This document shows positions 1 through 12,989 of a stretch of 64,000 bases of DNA, piece by piece; position 1 is the first letter of the stretch; each line of letters begins with the position of its first letter. The position numbers and the translations under genes were made by a program. Under the pieces are notes generated by a model. The model ran no database searches and was not told where the DNA came from. It worked only from the letters and a program-made list of their open reading frames with translations. This DNA comes from Isoperla grammatica. Lineage: Eukaryota; Arthropoda; Insecta; Plecoptera; Perlodidae. Where the stretch lies: contig OX246737.1 in NCBI GenBank assembly GCA_945910005.1, positions 79,178,931 to 79,242,930 on the forward strand. Direction: 5' to 3'.

Positions 1-868
1 TTTTGGTTAAAATATGCATAAAATATAGAAATTGGCTGATTTAAGTCTATCTTCCACAAACTTCCAGTTTTAAGATGAATCTTGCATACGGCTGGGATTC
101 CTAAGGGTATCAACCAAATTGCACAAATCGTTGTTGAAGAGCGTTTCAGTCTCCAATAAGCACAATTTGTCCATTTCGTCACATTTCGATAACTTCTTTA
201 GAAGGCACACCCTCCATTGAAAATAAGAATTATAGTTTGCATTCTTCAAGAGTGTTATGAAAATGCATACATTGAGTTTTTTGGTCGTTTTTGGTTAAAA
301 TATGCATAAAATATAGAAATTGGCTGATTTAAGTCTATCTACCACAAACTTCGAGTTTAAAGAGGAATCGTGCATACAGCTGGGATTCCTAAGTGTTTCA
401 ACCAAAGTTGACAAGTCGTTGTTTTAGAGCGTTTCAGGCTCCAATAAGCACAATTTGTCCATTTCGTCACATTTCGATATTTTCTATAGAAGTTACACCC
501 TCCGTTGAAAAATAAGAATTATAGGTTGCATTCTTCAAGAGTATTATGAAAATGCATAAATTGAGTTTTTTGGTCGTTTTTGGTTAAAATATGCATAAAA
601 TAAAGAAATTGGCTGATTTCAGTCTATCTACCACAAACTTCGAGTTTTAAGAGGAATCTTGCATACAGCTGGGATTCCTAAGTGTTTTAACCAAAGTTGA
701 CAAATCGTTGTTTTAGAGCGATTCAGGCTCCAATAAGCACAATTTGTCCATTTCGTCACATTTCGATAACTTCTATAGAAGTGACACCCTCCGTTGAAAA
801 ATAAGAATTATAGTTTTTATTCTTCAAGAGTATTATGAAAATGCATAAATTGAGGTTTTTGGTCGTTT

Positions 869-1157
869 TTGGTTAAAATATACATAAATTATAGAAATTG
901 GCTGATTTCAGTCTATCTACCACAAACTTCCAGTTTTAAGAGGAATCTTGCATACGGCTGGGATTCCTAAGGGTTTCAACCAAATTGCACAAATCGTTGT
1001 TTTAGAGCGTTTCAGGCTCCAATAAGCACAATTTGTCCATTTCGTCACATTTCGATAACTTCTATAGAAGTTACACCCTCCGTTGAAAAATAAGAATTAT
1101 AGGTTGCATTCTTCAAGAGTATTATGAAAATGCATAAATTGAGTTTTTTGGTCGTTT
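869..1157 (+). repeat. Representative satellite monomer (289 bp)
   Basis: One unit, phased at 'ttggttaaaa'. In order it holds: an A/T-tract zone with 'atgcat'-like cores; a conserved box 'gcatacggctgggattcc', the sequence in which the retrotransposon later inserted elsewhere; a highly conserved stretch around 'caataagcacaatttgtcc'; a perfect 18-bp palindrome TAACTTCTATAGAAGTTA (1056-1073); and a variable 3' part that separates the monomer classes. I do not recognise this satellite family. No transposon protein or tRNA/5S-like promoter is visible in the monomer, so its origin cannot be given. Confidence 0.9.
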
Positions 1158-2021
1158 TTGGTTAAAATATGGATAAAATATAGAAATTGGCTGATTTCAG
1201 TCTATCTATCACATACTTCCAGTTTTAAGAGGAATCTTGCATACGGCTGGGATTCCTAAGGGTTTTAACCAAAGTTGACAAATCGTTGTTTTATAGCGAT
1301 TCAGGATCCAATAAGCACAATTTGTCCATTTCGTCACATTTCGATAACTTCTATTGAAGTTACACCCTCCGTTGAAAAATAAGAATTATAGTTTTTATTC
1401 TTCAAGACTATTATGAAAATGCATAAATTGAGGTTTTTGGTCGGTTTTGGTTTAAATATGCATAAAATATAGAAATTGGCTGATTTTAGTCTATCTACCA
1501 CAAACTTCCAGTTTTAAGAGGAATCTTGCATACGGCTGGGATTCCTAAGGGTTTCAACCAAATTGCACAAATCGTTGTTTTAGAGCGTTTCAGGCTCCAA
1601 TAAGCACAATTTGTTTCATTTCGTCACATTTCGATAACTTCTATAGCAGTTACACCCTCCGTTGAAAAATAAGAATTATAGGTTGCATTCTTCAAGAGTA
1701 TTATGAAAATGCATAAATTGAGTTTTTTGTTGTTTTTGGTTAAAATATGGATAAAATATAGAAATTGGCTGATTTCAGTCTATCTACCACATACTTTGAG
1801 TTTGAAGAGGAATCTTGCATACGGCTGGGATTCCTAAGGGTTTCAACCAAAGTTGACAAATCGTTGTTTTAGAGCGTTTCAGGCTCCAATAAGCACAATT
1901 TGTCCATTTCGTCACATTTCGATAACTACTTTAGAAGTTACACCAACCGTTGAAAAATAATAATGTTAGTGTGCATTCTGAAAGAGTATTATGAAAATGC
2001 ATAAAAGAGTTTTTTGGTCGT

Positions 2022-5000
2022 TTTTGGTTAAAATATGCATAAAATATAGAAATTGGCTGATTTAAGTCTATCTTCCACAAACTTCCAGTTTTAAGATGAA
2101 TCTTGCATACGGCTGGGATTCCTAAGGGTATCAACCAAATTGCACAAATCGTTGTTGAAGAGCGTTTCAGTCTCCAATAAGCACAATTTGTCCATTTCGT
2201 CACATTTCGATAACTTCTTTAGAAGGTACACCCTCCGTTGAAAATAAGAATTATAGTTTGCATTCTTCAAGAGTGTTATGAAAATGCATACATTGAGTTT
2301 TTTGGTCGTTTTTGGTTAAAATATGCATAAAATATAGAAATTGGCTGATTTAAGTCTATCTACCACAAACTTCGAGTTTAAAGAGGAATCGTGCATACAG
2401 CTGGGATTCCTAAGTGTTTCAACCAAAGTTGACAAGTCGTTGTTTTAGAGCGTTTCAGGCTCCAATAAGCACAATTTGTCCATTTCGTCACATTTCGATA
2501 TTTTCTATAGAAGTTACACCCTCCGTTGAAAAATTAGAATTATAGGCTGCATTCTTCAAGAGTATAATGAAAATGCATAAATTGAGTGTTTTGGTCGTTT
2601 TTGGTTAAAATATGCATAAAATATAGAAATTGGCTGATTTTAGTCTATCTACCACAAACTTCCAGTTTTAAGAGGAATCTTGCATACGGCTGGGATTCCT
2701 AAGGGTTTAAACCAAATTGCACAAATCGTTGTTTTAGAGCGTTTCAGGCTCCAATAAGCACAATTTGTCCATTTCGTCACATTTCGATAACTACTTTAGA
2801 AGTTACACCAACCGTTGAAAAATAATAATGTTAGTGTGCATTCTGAAAGAGTATTATGAAAATGCATAAATTGAGTTTTTTGGTCGTCTTTGGTTAAAAT
2901 ATGCATAACAAATAGAAATTGGCTGACTTTAGTCTATCTACCACAAACTTCCAGTTTTAAGAGGAATCTTGCATACGGCCGGGATTCCTAAGGGTTTCAA
3001 CCAAAGTTGACAAATCGTTGTTTTAGCGCGTTTCAGGCTCCAATAAGCACAATTTGTCCATTTCGTAACATTTCGATATCTTCTATAGAAGTTACACCCT
3101 CCGTTGAAAAATAAGAATTATAGTTTTTATTCTTCAAGAGTATTATGAAAATGCATAAATTGAGTTTTTTGGTCGTTTTTGGTTAAAATATGGATATAAT
3201 ATAGAAATTGGCTGATTTCGGTCTATCTACCACAAACTTCGAGTTTTAAGAGGAATCTTGCATACAGCTGGGATTCCTAAGTGTTTCAACCAAAGTTGAC
3301 AAATCGTTGTTTTAGAGCGTTTCAGGCTCCAATAAGCACAATTTGTCCATTTCGTCACATTTCGATAACTACAATAGAAGTTACACCCTCCGTTGAAAAA
3401 TAAGAATTATAGGTTGCATTCTTCAAGAGTATTATGAAAATGCATAAATTGAGTTTTTTGGTCGTTTTTGGTTAAAATATGCATAAAATATAGAAATTGG
3501 CTGATTTCAGTCTATCTACCACAAACTTCGAGTTTTAAGAGGAATCTTGCATACAGCTGGGATTCCTAAGTGTTTTAACCAAAGTTGACAAATCGTTGTT
3601 TTAGAGCGATTCAGGCTCCAATAAGCACAATTTGTCCATTTCGTCACATTTCGATAACTTCAATAGAAGTTACACCCTCCGTCTAAAAATAAGAATTATA
3701 GGTTGCATTCTTCAAGAGTATTATGAAAATGCATAAATTGAGTTTTTTGGTCGTTTTTGGTTAAAATATGCATAAAATATAGAAATTGGCTGATTTCAGT
3801 CTATCTACTACAAACTTCGAGTTTTAAGAGGAATCTTGCATACAGCTGGGATTCCTAAGTGTTTTAACCAAAGTTGACAAATCGTTGTTTTAGAGCGATT
3901 CAGGCTCCAATAAGCACAATTTGTCCATTTCGTCACATTTCGATAACTTCTATAGAAGTGACACCCTCCGTTGAAAAATAAGAATTATAGTTTTTATTCT
4001 TCAAGAGTATTATGAAAATGCATAAATTGAGGTTTTTGGTCGTTTTTGGTTAAAATATACATAAATTATAGAAATTGGCTGATTTCAGTCTATCTACCAC
4101 AAACTTCCAGTTTTAGAGGAATCTTGCATACGGCTGGGATTCCTAAGGGTTTCAACCAAATTGCACAAATCGTTGTTTTAGAGCGTTTCAGGCTCCAATA
4201 AGCACAATTTGTCCATTTCGTCACATTTCGATAACTTCTATAGAAGTTACACCCTCCGTTGAAAAATAAGAATTATAGGTTGCATTCTTCAAGAGTATTA
4301 TGAAAATGCATAAATTGAGTTTTTTGGTCGTTTTTGGTTAAAATATGGATAAAATATAGAAATTGGCTGATTTCAGTCTATCTATCACATACTTCCAGTT
4401 TTAAGAGGAATCTTGCATACGGCTGGGATTCCTAAGGGTTTTAACCAACGTTGACAAATCGTTGTTTTATAGCGATTCAGGCTCCAATAAGCACAATTTG
4501 TCCATTTCGTCACATTTCGATAACTTCTATAGAAGTTACACCCTCCGTTGAAAAATAAGAATTATAGTTTTTATTCTTCAAGACTATTATGAAAATGCAT
4601 AAATTGAGGTTTTTGGTCGGTTTTGGTTTAAATATGCATAAAATATAGAAATTGGCTGATTTTAGTCTATCTACCACAAACTTCCAGTTTTAAGAGGAAT
4701 CTTGCATACGGCTGGGATTCCTAAGGGTTTCAACCAAATTGCACAAATCGTTGTTTTAGAGCGTTTCAGGCTCCAATAAGCACAATTTGTTTCATTTCGT
4801 CACATTTCGATAACTTCTATAGCAGTTACACCCTCCGTTGAAAAATAAGAATTATAGGTTGCATTCTTCAAGAGTATTATGAAAATGCATAAATTGAGTT
4901 TTTTGTTGTTTTTGGTTAAAATATGGATAAAATATAGAAATTGGCTGATTTCAGTCTATCTACCACATACTTTCAGTTTTAAGAGGAATCTTGCATACGG

Positions 5001-5197
5001 CTGGGATTCCTAAGGGTTTCAACCAAAGTTGACAAATCGTTGTTTTAGAGCGTTTCAGGCTCCAATAAGCACAATTTGTCAATTTCGTCACATTTCGATA
5101 ACTACTTTAGAAGTTACACCAACCGTTGAAAAATAATAATGTTAGTGTGCATTCTGAAAGAGTATTATGAAAATGCATAAAAGAGTTTTTTGGTCGT
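2022..5197 (+). repeat. Array A short block, 11 monomers (alpha start)
   Basis: The segment runs from one 'gcataaaagag'-linked marker monomer to the next, 3176 bp or 11 monomers. The first monomer reads '...cttccacaaacttccag...aagatgaatc'. The same class of marker monomer, with one or two differences, opens the blocks at 20788 and 35791. Near 4.93-5.05 kb it contains the monomer type ('ccacatactttcag') into which the retrotransposon inserted in the block starting at 20788. Position 1 of the window is also in a marker-type monomer, 2021 bp (7 monomers) upstream. Confidence 0.75.
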
Positions 5198-8100
5198 TTT
5201 TGGTTAAAATATGCATAAAATATAGAAATTGGCTGATTTAAGTCTATCTTCCACAAACTTCCAGTTTTACGATGAATCTTGCATACGGCTGGGATTCCTA
5301 AGGGTATCAACCAAATTGCACAAATCGTTGTTGAAGAGCGTTTCAGTCTCCAATAAGCACAATTTGTCCATTTCGTCACATTTCGATTACTTCCTTAGAA
5401 GGTACACCCTCCGTTGAAAATAAGAATTATAGTTTGCATTCTTCAAGAGTGTTATGAAAATGCATACATTGAGTTTTTTGGTCGTTTTTGGTTAAAATAT
5501 GCATAAAATATAGAAATTGGCTGATTTAAGTCTATCCACCACAAACTTCGAGTTTAAAGAGGAATCGTGCATACAGCTGGGATTCCTAAGTGTTTCAACC
5601 AAAGTTGACAAGTCGTTGTTTTAGAGCGTTTCAGGCTCCAATAAGCACAATTTGTCCATTTCGTCACATTTCGATAACTTCTATAGAAGTTACACCCTCC
5701 GTTCAAAAATAAGAATTATAGTTTTTATTCTTCAAGAGTATTATGAAAATGCATAAATTGAGGTTTTTGGTCGTTTTTGGTTAAAATATACATAAATTAT
5801 AGAAATTGGCTGATTTCAGTCTATCTACCACAAACTTCCAGTTTTAAGAGGAATCTTGCATACGATTGGGATTCCTAAGGGTTTCAACCAAAGTTTACAA
5901 ATCGTTGTTTCAGAGCGTTTCAGGCTCCAAGAAGCACAATTTGTCCATTTCGTCACATTTCAATAACTTCTATAGAAGTTACACTCTCCGTTGAAAAATA
6001 AGAATTATAGTTTTTATTCTTCAAGAGTATTATGAAAATTAATAAATTGAGGTTTTTGGTCGTTTTTGGTTTAATATACATAAATTATAGAAATTGCCTG
6101 ATTTCAGTCTATCTACCAAAAACTTCCAGTTTGAGGAGGAATCTTGCATACGGCTGGGATTCCTAAGGGTTTCAACCAAAGTTTACAAATCGTTGTTTTA
6201 GAGCGTTTCAGGCTCCAATAAGCACAATTTGTCCATTTCGTCACATTTCGATAACTACTTTAGAAGTAACACTAACCGTTGAAAAAAAATAATGTTAGTG
6301 TGCATTCTGAAAGAGTATTATGAAACTGCATAAATTTTGTTTTTTGGTCGTTTTTGGTTAAAATATGCATAAAATATAGAAATTGGCGGATTTTAGTCTA
6401 TCTACCACAAAATTCCAGTTTTAATAGGAATCTTGCATACGGCTGGGATTCCTAAGGGTTTCAACCAAATTGCAGAAATCGTTGTTTAAGAGCGTTTCAG
6501 TCTCCAATAAGCACAATTTGTCCATTTCGTTACATTTCGATAACTTCTTTAGAAGTTACACCCTCCGTTGAAAAATAAGAATTATAGGTTGCATTCTTTA
6601 GGAGTATTATGAAAATGCATACATTGAGTTTTTTGGTCGTTTTTGGTTAAAATATGCATAAAATATAGAAATTGGCTGATTTTAGTCTATCTACCACAAC
6701 TTCCAGTTTAAAGAGGAATCTTGCATACGGCTGGGATTCCTAAGGGTTTAAACCAAATTGCACAAATCGTTGTTTTAGAGCGTTTCAGGCTCCAATAAGC
6801 ACAATTTGTCCATTTCGTCACATTTCGATAACTACTTTAGAAGTTACACCAACCGTTGAAAAATAATAATGTTAGTGTGCATTCTGAAAGAGTATTATGA
6901 AAATGCATAAATTGAGTTTTTGGTCGTTTTTGGTTAAAATATGCATAAAATATAGAAATTGGCTGACTTTAGTCTATCAACCACAAACTTCCAGTTTAAA
7001 GAGGAATCTTGCATACGGCCGGGATTCCTAAGGGTTTCAACCAAAGTTGACAAATCGTTGTTTTAGAGCGTTTCAGGCTCCAATAAGCACAATTTGTCCA
7101 TTTCGTAACATTTCGATATCTTCTATAGAAGTTACACCCTCCGTTGAAAAATAAGAATTATAGTTTTTATTCTTCAAGAGTATTATGAAAATTCATAAAT
7201 TGAGTTTTTTGGTCGTTTTTGGTTAAAATATGGATATAATATAGAAATTGGCTGATTTCGGTCTATCTACCACAAACTTCGAGTTTTAAGAGGAATCTTG
7301 CATACAGCTGGGATTCCTAAGTGTTTCAACAAAGTTGACAAATCGTTGTTTTAGAGCGTTTCAGGCTCCAATAAGCACAATTTGTCCATTTCGTCACATT
7401 TCGATAACTTCAATAGAAGTTACACCCTCCGTTGAAAAATAAGTTTTATAGGTTGCATTCTTCAAGAGTATATGAAAAATGCATAAATTGAGTTTTTTGG
7501 TCGTTTTTGGTTAAAATATGCATAAAATATAGAAATTGGCTGATTCAGTCCTATCTACCACAAACTTCGAGTTTTAAGAGGAATCTTGCATACAGCTGGG
7601 ATTCCTAAGTGTTTTAACCAAAGTTGACAAATCGTTGTTTTAGAGCGATTCAGGCTCCAATAAGCACAATTTGTCCATTTCGTCACATTTCGATAACTTC
7701 AATAGGAAGTTACACCCTCCGTTGAAAAATAAGAATTATAGGTTGCATTCTTCAAGAGTATTATGAAAATGCATAAATTGAGTTTTTTGGTCGTTTTTGG
7801 TTAAAATATGCATAAAATATAGAAATTGGCTGATTTCAGTCTATCTACCACAAACTTCGAGTTTTAAGAGGAATCTTGCATACAGTGGTATTCCTAAATG
7901 TTTCAACAAAAGTTGACAAATCTTTGTTTAGAGCGTTTCAGGCTCCAATAAGCACAATTTGTCCATTTCGTCACATTTCGAATAACTTCTATAGAAGTTA
8001 CACCCTCCGTTGAAAAAAAAGAATTATAGTTTGCATCCTTCAAGGGTATTATGAAAATGCATAAATTGAGTTTTTTGGTCGTTTTGGGTGAAAATATGCA

Positions 8101-11100
8101 TAAAATATAGAAATTGGCTGATTTCAGTCTATCTACCACAAACTTCCAGTTTTAAGAGGAATCTTGCATACGGCTGGATTCCTAAAGGTTTCAACCAAAT
8201 TGCACAAGTCGTTGTTTTAGAGCGTTTCAGGCTCAATAAGCACAATTTGTCCATTTCGTCACATTCGATATTTTCTATAGAAGTTACACCCTCCGTTGAA
8301 AAATTAGAATTATAGGCTGCATTCTTCAAGAGTATAATGAAAATGCATAAATTGAGTGGTTTGGTCGTTTTTGGTTAAAAAATTATAAAATATAGAAATT
8401 GGCTGATTTTAGTCTATCTACCACAAACTTCCAGTTTTAAGAGGAATCTTGCATACGGCTGGATTCCTAAGGGTTTAAACCAAATTGCACAAATCGTTGT
8501 TTTAGAGCGTTTCAGGCTCCAATAAGCACAATTTGTCCATTTCGTCACATTTCGATAACTACTTTAGAAGTTACACCAACCGTTGAAAAATAATAATGTT
8601 AGTGTGCATTCTGAAAGAGTATTATGAAAATGCATTAATTGAGTTTTTTGGTCGTTTTTGGTTAAAATATGCATAAAATATAGAAATTTGCTGACTTGAG
8701 TCTATCTACCACAAACTTCCAGTTTTAAGAGGAATCTTGCATACGGCCGGGATTCCTAGGGGTTTCAACCAAAGTTGACAAATCGTTGTTTTAGAGCGTT
8801 TCAGGCTCCAATAAGCACAATTTGTCCATTTCGTAACATTTCGATATCTTCTATAGAAGTTACACCCTCCGTTGAAAAATAAGAATTATAGTTTTTATTC
8901 TTCAAGAGTATTATGAAAATGCATAAATTGAGTTTTTTGGTCGTTTTTGGTTAAAATATGGATATAATATAGAAATTGGGCTGATTTCGGTCTATCTACC
9001 ACAAACTTCGAGTTTTAAGAGGAATCTTGCATACAGCTGGGATTCCAAAGTGTTTCAACCAAAGTTGACAAATAGTTGTTTTAGAGCGATTCAGCTCCAA
9101 TAAGCACAATTTGTACATTTCGTCACATTTCGATAACTTCTATAGAAGTGACACCCTCCGTTGAAAAATAAGAATTATAGTTTTTATTCTTCAAGAGTAT
9201 TATGAAAATGCATAAATTGAGGTTTTTGGTCGTTTTTGGTTAAAATATACATAAATTATAGAAATTGGCTGATTTCAGTCTATCTACCACAAACTTCCAG
9301 TTTTAAAAGGAATCTTGCATACGGCTGGGATTCCTAAGGGTTTCAACCAAAGTTGACAAATCGTTGTTTGTGAGCGTTTCAGGCTCCAATAAGCACAATT
9401 TGTCAATTTCGTCATAGTGTAATAACTTCTTCAGAAGTTACACCCTCCGTTTGAAAAATAAGAATTATAGTTTGCATTCTTCAAGAGTATTATGAAAATG
9501 CATAAATTGAGTTTTTTGGTCGTTTTTGGTTAAAATATGCATAAAATATAGAAATTGGCTGATTTCAGTCTATCTACGACAAACTTCCAGTTTTAAGGGG
9601 AATCTTGCATACTGCTGGGATTCCTAAGGGTTTCAACCAAAGTTGACAAATCGTTGTTTTAGAGCGTTTCAGGCTCCAATGAGCACAATTTGTCCATTTC
9701 ATCACATTTCGATAACTACTTTAGAAGTTACACCAACCGTTGAAAAATAATAATGTTAGTGTACATTCTGAAAGAGTATTATGAAAATGCATAAATTGAG
9801 TTTTTTGGTCGTTTTTGGTTAAAATATGCATAAAATATAGAATTTGTCTGATTTAAGTTTATCTACCACAAACTTCCAGTTTTAATAGGAATCTTGCATA
9901 CGGCTGGGATTCCTAAGGGTTTCAACCAAATTGCACAAATCGTTGTTTTAGAGCGTTTCAGTCTCCAATAAGCACAATTTGTCCATTTCGTTACATTTCG
10001 ATAACTTCTTTAGAAGTTACACCCTCCTTTGAAAAATAAGAAATATAGTTTGCATTCTTCAAGAGTATTATGATAATGCATAAATTGAGTTTTTTGGTCG
10101 TTTTTGGTTAAAATATGCATAAAATATAGAAATTGGCTGATTTCAGTCTATCTACCACAAACTTCGAGTTTTAAGAGGAATCTTGCATACAGTGGGATTC
10201 CTAAATGTTTCAACAAAAGTTGACAAATCGTTGTTTTAGAGCGTTTCAGGCTCCAATAAGCACAATTTGTCCATTTCGTCACATTTCGATAACTTCTATA
10301 GAAGTTACACCCTCCGTTGAAAAAAAAGAATTATAGTTTGCATCCTTCAAGGGTATTATGAAAATGCATAAATTGAGTTTTTTGGTCGTTTTTGGTGAAA
10401 ATATGCATAAAATATAGAAATTGGCTGATTTCAGTCTATCTACCACAAACTTCCAGTTTTAAGAGGAATCTTGCATACGGCTGGGATTCCTAAAGGTTTC
10501 AACCAAATTGCACAAGTCGTTGTTTTAGAGCGTTTCAGGCTCCAATAAGCACAATTTGTCCATTTCGTCACATTTCGATATTTTCTATAGAAGTTACACC
10601 CTCCGTTGAAAAATTAGAATTATAGGCTGCATTCTTCAAGAGTATAATGAAAATGCATAAATTGAGTGTTTTGGTCGTTTTTGGTTAAAATATGCATAAA
10701 ATATAGAAATTGGCTGATTTTAGTCTATCTACCACAAACTTCCAGTTTTAAGAGGAATCTTGCATACGGCTGGGATTCCTAAGGGTTTAAACCAAATTGC
10801 ACAAATCGTTGTTTTAGAGCGTTTCAGGCTCCAATAAGCACAATTTGTCCATTTCGTCACATTTCGATAACTACTTTAGAAGTTACACCAACCGTTGAAA
10901 AATAATAATGTTAGTGTGCATTCTGAAAGAGTATTATGAAAATGCATAAATTGAGTTTTTTGGTCGTTTTTGGTTAAAATATGCATAAAATATAGAAATT
11001 GGCTGACTTTAGTCTATCTACCACAAACTTCCAATTTTAAGAGGAATCTTGCATACGGCCGGGATTCCTAAGGGTTTCAACCAAAGTTGACAAATCGTTG

Positions 11101-12989
11101 TTTTAGAGCGTTTCAGGCTCCAATAAGCACAATTTGTCCATTTCGTAACATTTCGATATCTTCTATAGAAGTTACACCCTCCGTTGAAAAATAAGAATTA
11201 TAGTTTTTATTCTTCAAGAGTATTATGAAAATGCATAAATTGAGTTTTTTGGTCGTTTTTGGTTAAAATATGGATATAATATAGAAATTGGCTGATTTCG
11301 GTCTATCTACCACAAACTTCGAGTTTTAAGAGGAATCTTGCATACAGCTGGGATTCCTAAGGGTTTCAACCAAAGTTGACAAATCGTTGTTTTAGAGCGA
11401 TTCAGGCTCCAATAAGCACAATTTGTCCATTTCGTCACATTTCGATAACTTCTATAGAAGTGACACCCTCCGTTATAAAATAAGAATTATAGTTTTTATT
11501 CTTCAAGAGTATTATGAAAATGCATAAATTGAGGTTTTTGGTCGTTTTTGGTTAAAATATACATAAATTATAGAAATTGGCTGATTTCAGTCTATCTACC
11601 ACAAACTTCCAGTTTTAAGAGGAATCTTGCATACGGCTGGGATTCCTAAGGGTTTCAACCAAATTGCACAAATCGTTGTTTTAGAGCGTTTCAGGCTCCA
11701 ATAAGCACAATTTGTCCATTTCGTCACATTTCGATAACTTCTATAGAAGTTACACCCTTCGTTGAAAAATAAGAATTATAGGTTGCATTCTTCAAGAGTA
11801 TTATGAAAATGCATAAATTGAGGTTTTTGGTCGTTTTTGGTTAAAATATACATAAATTATAGAAATTGGCTGATTTCAGTCTATCTACCACAAACTTCCA
11901 GTTTTAAGAGGAATCTTGCATACGGCTGGGATTCCTAAGGGTTTCAACCAAATTGCACAAATCGTTGTTTTAGAGCGTTTCAGGCTCCAATAAGCACAAT
12001 TTGTCCATTTCGTCACATTTCGATAACTTCTATAGAAGTTACACCCTCCGTTGAAAAATAAGAATTATAGGTTGCATTCTTCAAGAGTATTATGAAAATG
12101 CATAAATTGAGTTTTTTGGTCGTTTTTGGTTAAAATATGGATAAAATATAGAAATTGGCTGATTTCAGTCTATCTATCACATACTTCCAGTTTTAAGAGG
12201 AATCTTGCATACGGCTGGGATTCCTAAGGGTTTTAACCAAAGTTGACAAATCGTTGTTTTATAGCGATTCAGGCTCCAATAAGCACAATTTGTCCATTTC
12301 GTCACATTTCGATAACTTCTATTGAAGTTACACCCTCCGTTGAAAAATAAGAATTATAGTTTTTATTCTTCAAGACTATTATGAAAATGCATAAATTGAG
12401 GTTTTTGGTCGGTTTTGGTTTAAATATGCATAAAATATAGAAATTGGCTGATTTTAGTCTATCTACCACAAACTTCCAGTTTTAAGAGGAATCTTGCATA
12501 CGGCTGGGATTCCTAAGGGTTTCAACCAAATTGCACAAATCGTTGTTTTAGAGCGTTTTAGGCTCCAATAAGCACAATTTGTTTCATTTCGTCACATTTC
12601 GATAACTTCTATGGCAGTTACACCCTCCGTTGAAAAATAAGAATTATAGGTTGCATTCTTCAAGAGTATTATGAAAATGCATAAATTGAGTTTTTTGTTG
12701 TTTTTGGTTAAAATATGGATAAAATATAGAAATTGGCTGATTTCAGTCTATCTACCACATACTTTCAGTTTGAAGAGGAATCTTGCATACGGCTGGGATT
12801 CCTAAGGGTTTCAACCAAAGTTGACAAATCGTTGTTTTAGAGCGTTTCAGGCTCCAATAAGCACAATTTGTCCATTTCGTCACATTTCGATAACTACTTT
12901 AGAAGTTACACCAACCGTTGAAAAATAATAATGTTAGTGTGCATTCTGAAAGAGTATTATGAAAATGCATAAAAGAGTTTTTTGGTCGT
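5198..12989 (+). repeat. Array A long block, copy 1 (27 monomers, 7792 bp)
   Basis: It opens with a beta marker monomer ('acgatgaatc') and ends at the next marker monomer. Diagnostic variants in fixed order are 'ggtttaatatac' (6068), 'gaaactgcataaattttg' (6322), 'tacagtggtattcc' (7882), 'gagtggtttgg' (8354), 'catagtgtaataac' (9413) and two successive 'gaggtttttgg...atacataaatt' monomers (11530 and 11820). The same order is found from 27993. Copies are near-identical outside the 7.4-9.5 kb zone, where scattered single-base indels suggest sequence error. Recent segmental amplification is inferred. Confidence 0.8.
7884..12498 (+). repeat. Nested 8-monomer tandem duplication inside the long block
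   Basis: The variant 'cagtggtattcctaaatg' at 7884 recurs as 'cagtgggattcctaaatg' at 10191, 2307 bp or 8 monomers later. The monomers that follow match in order: the 'ggtgaaaatatgc' type, then 'gagtggtttgg' versus 'gagtgttttgg', then the 'taagggtttaaacc' type, then 'cggccgggattcc'. The same internal duplication is seen in the other long blocks (15965/18276 and 30678/32990), so it predates amplification of the block. The right limit is approximate. Confidence 0.65.

Noticed and set aside
1056..1073. Similarity of the monomer palindrome to loxP arms (ATAACTTC...GAAGTTAT)
   Set aside because: The similarity covers only the outer 7-8 bases. There is no 8-bp asymmetric spacer and no recombinase gene. 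It is coincidence of a short palindrome.
1021..1080. CENP-B box
   Set aside because: The 'ttcgtcacatttcg' region starts like the pattern but lacks the required CGGG; no other part of the monomer fits.
1931..2203. A 90-codon minus-strand frame repeated at 5107, 12899, 20697, 27902, 35700 and 38299
   Set aside because: It lies wholly in the satellite, at the marker-monomer junctions where a small deletion ('aaaagag') joins frames. Most monomers have stops in this frame, and near-identity between copies reflects repeat homogenisation, not coding constraint.
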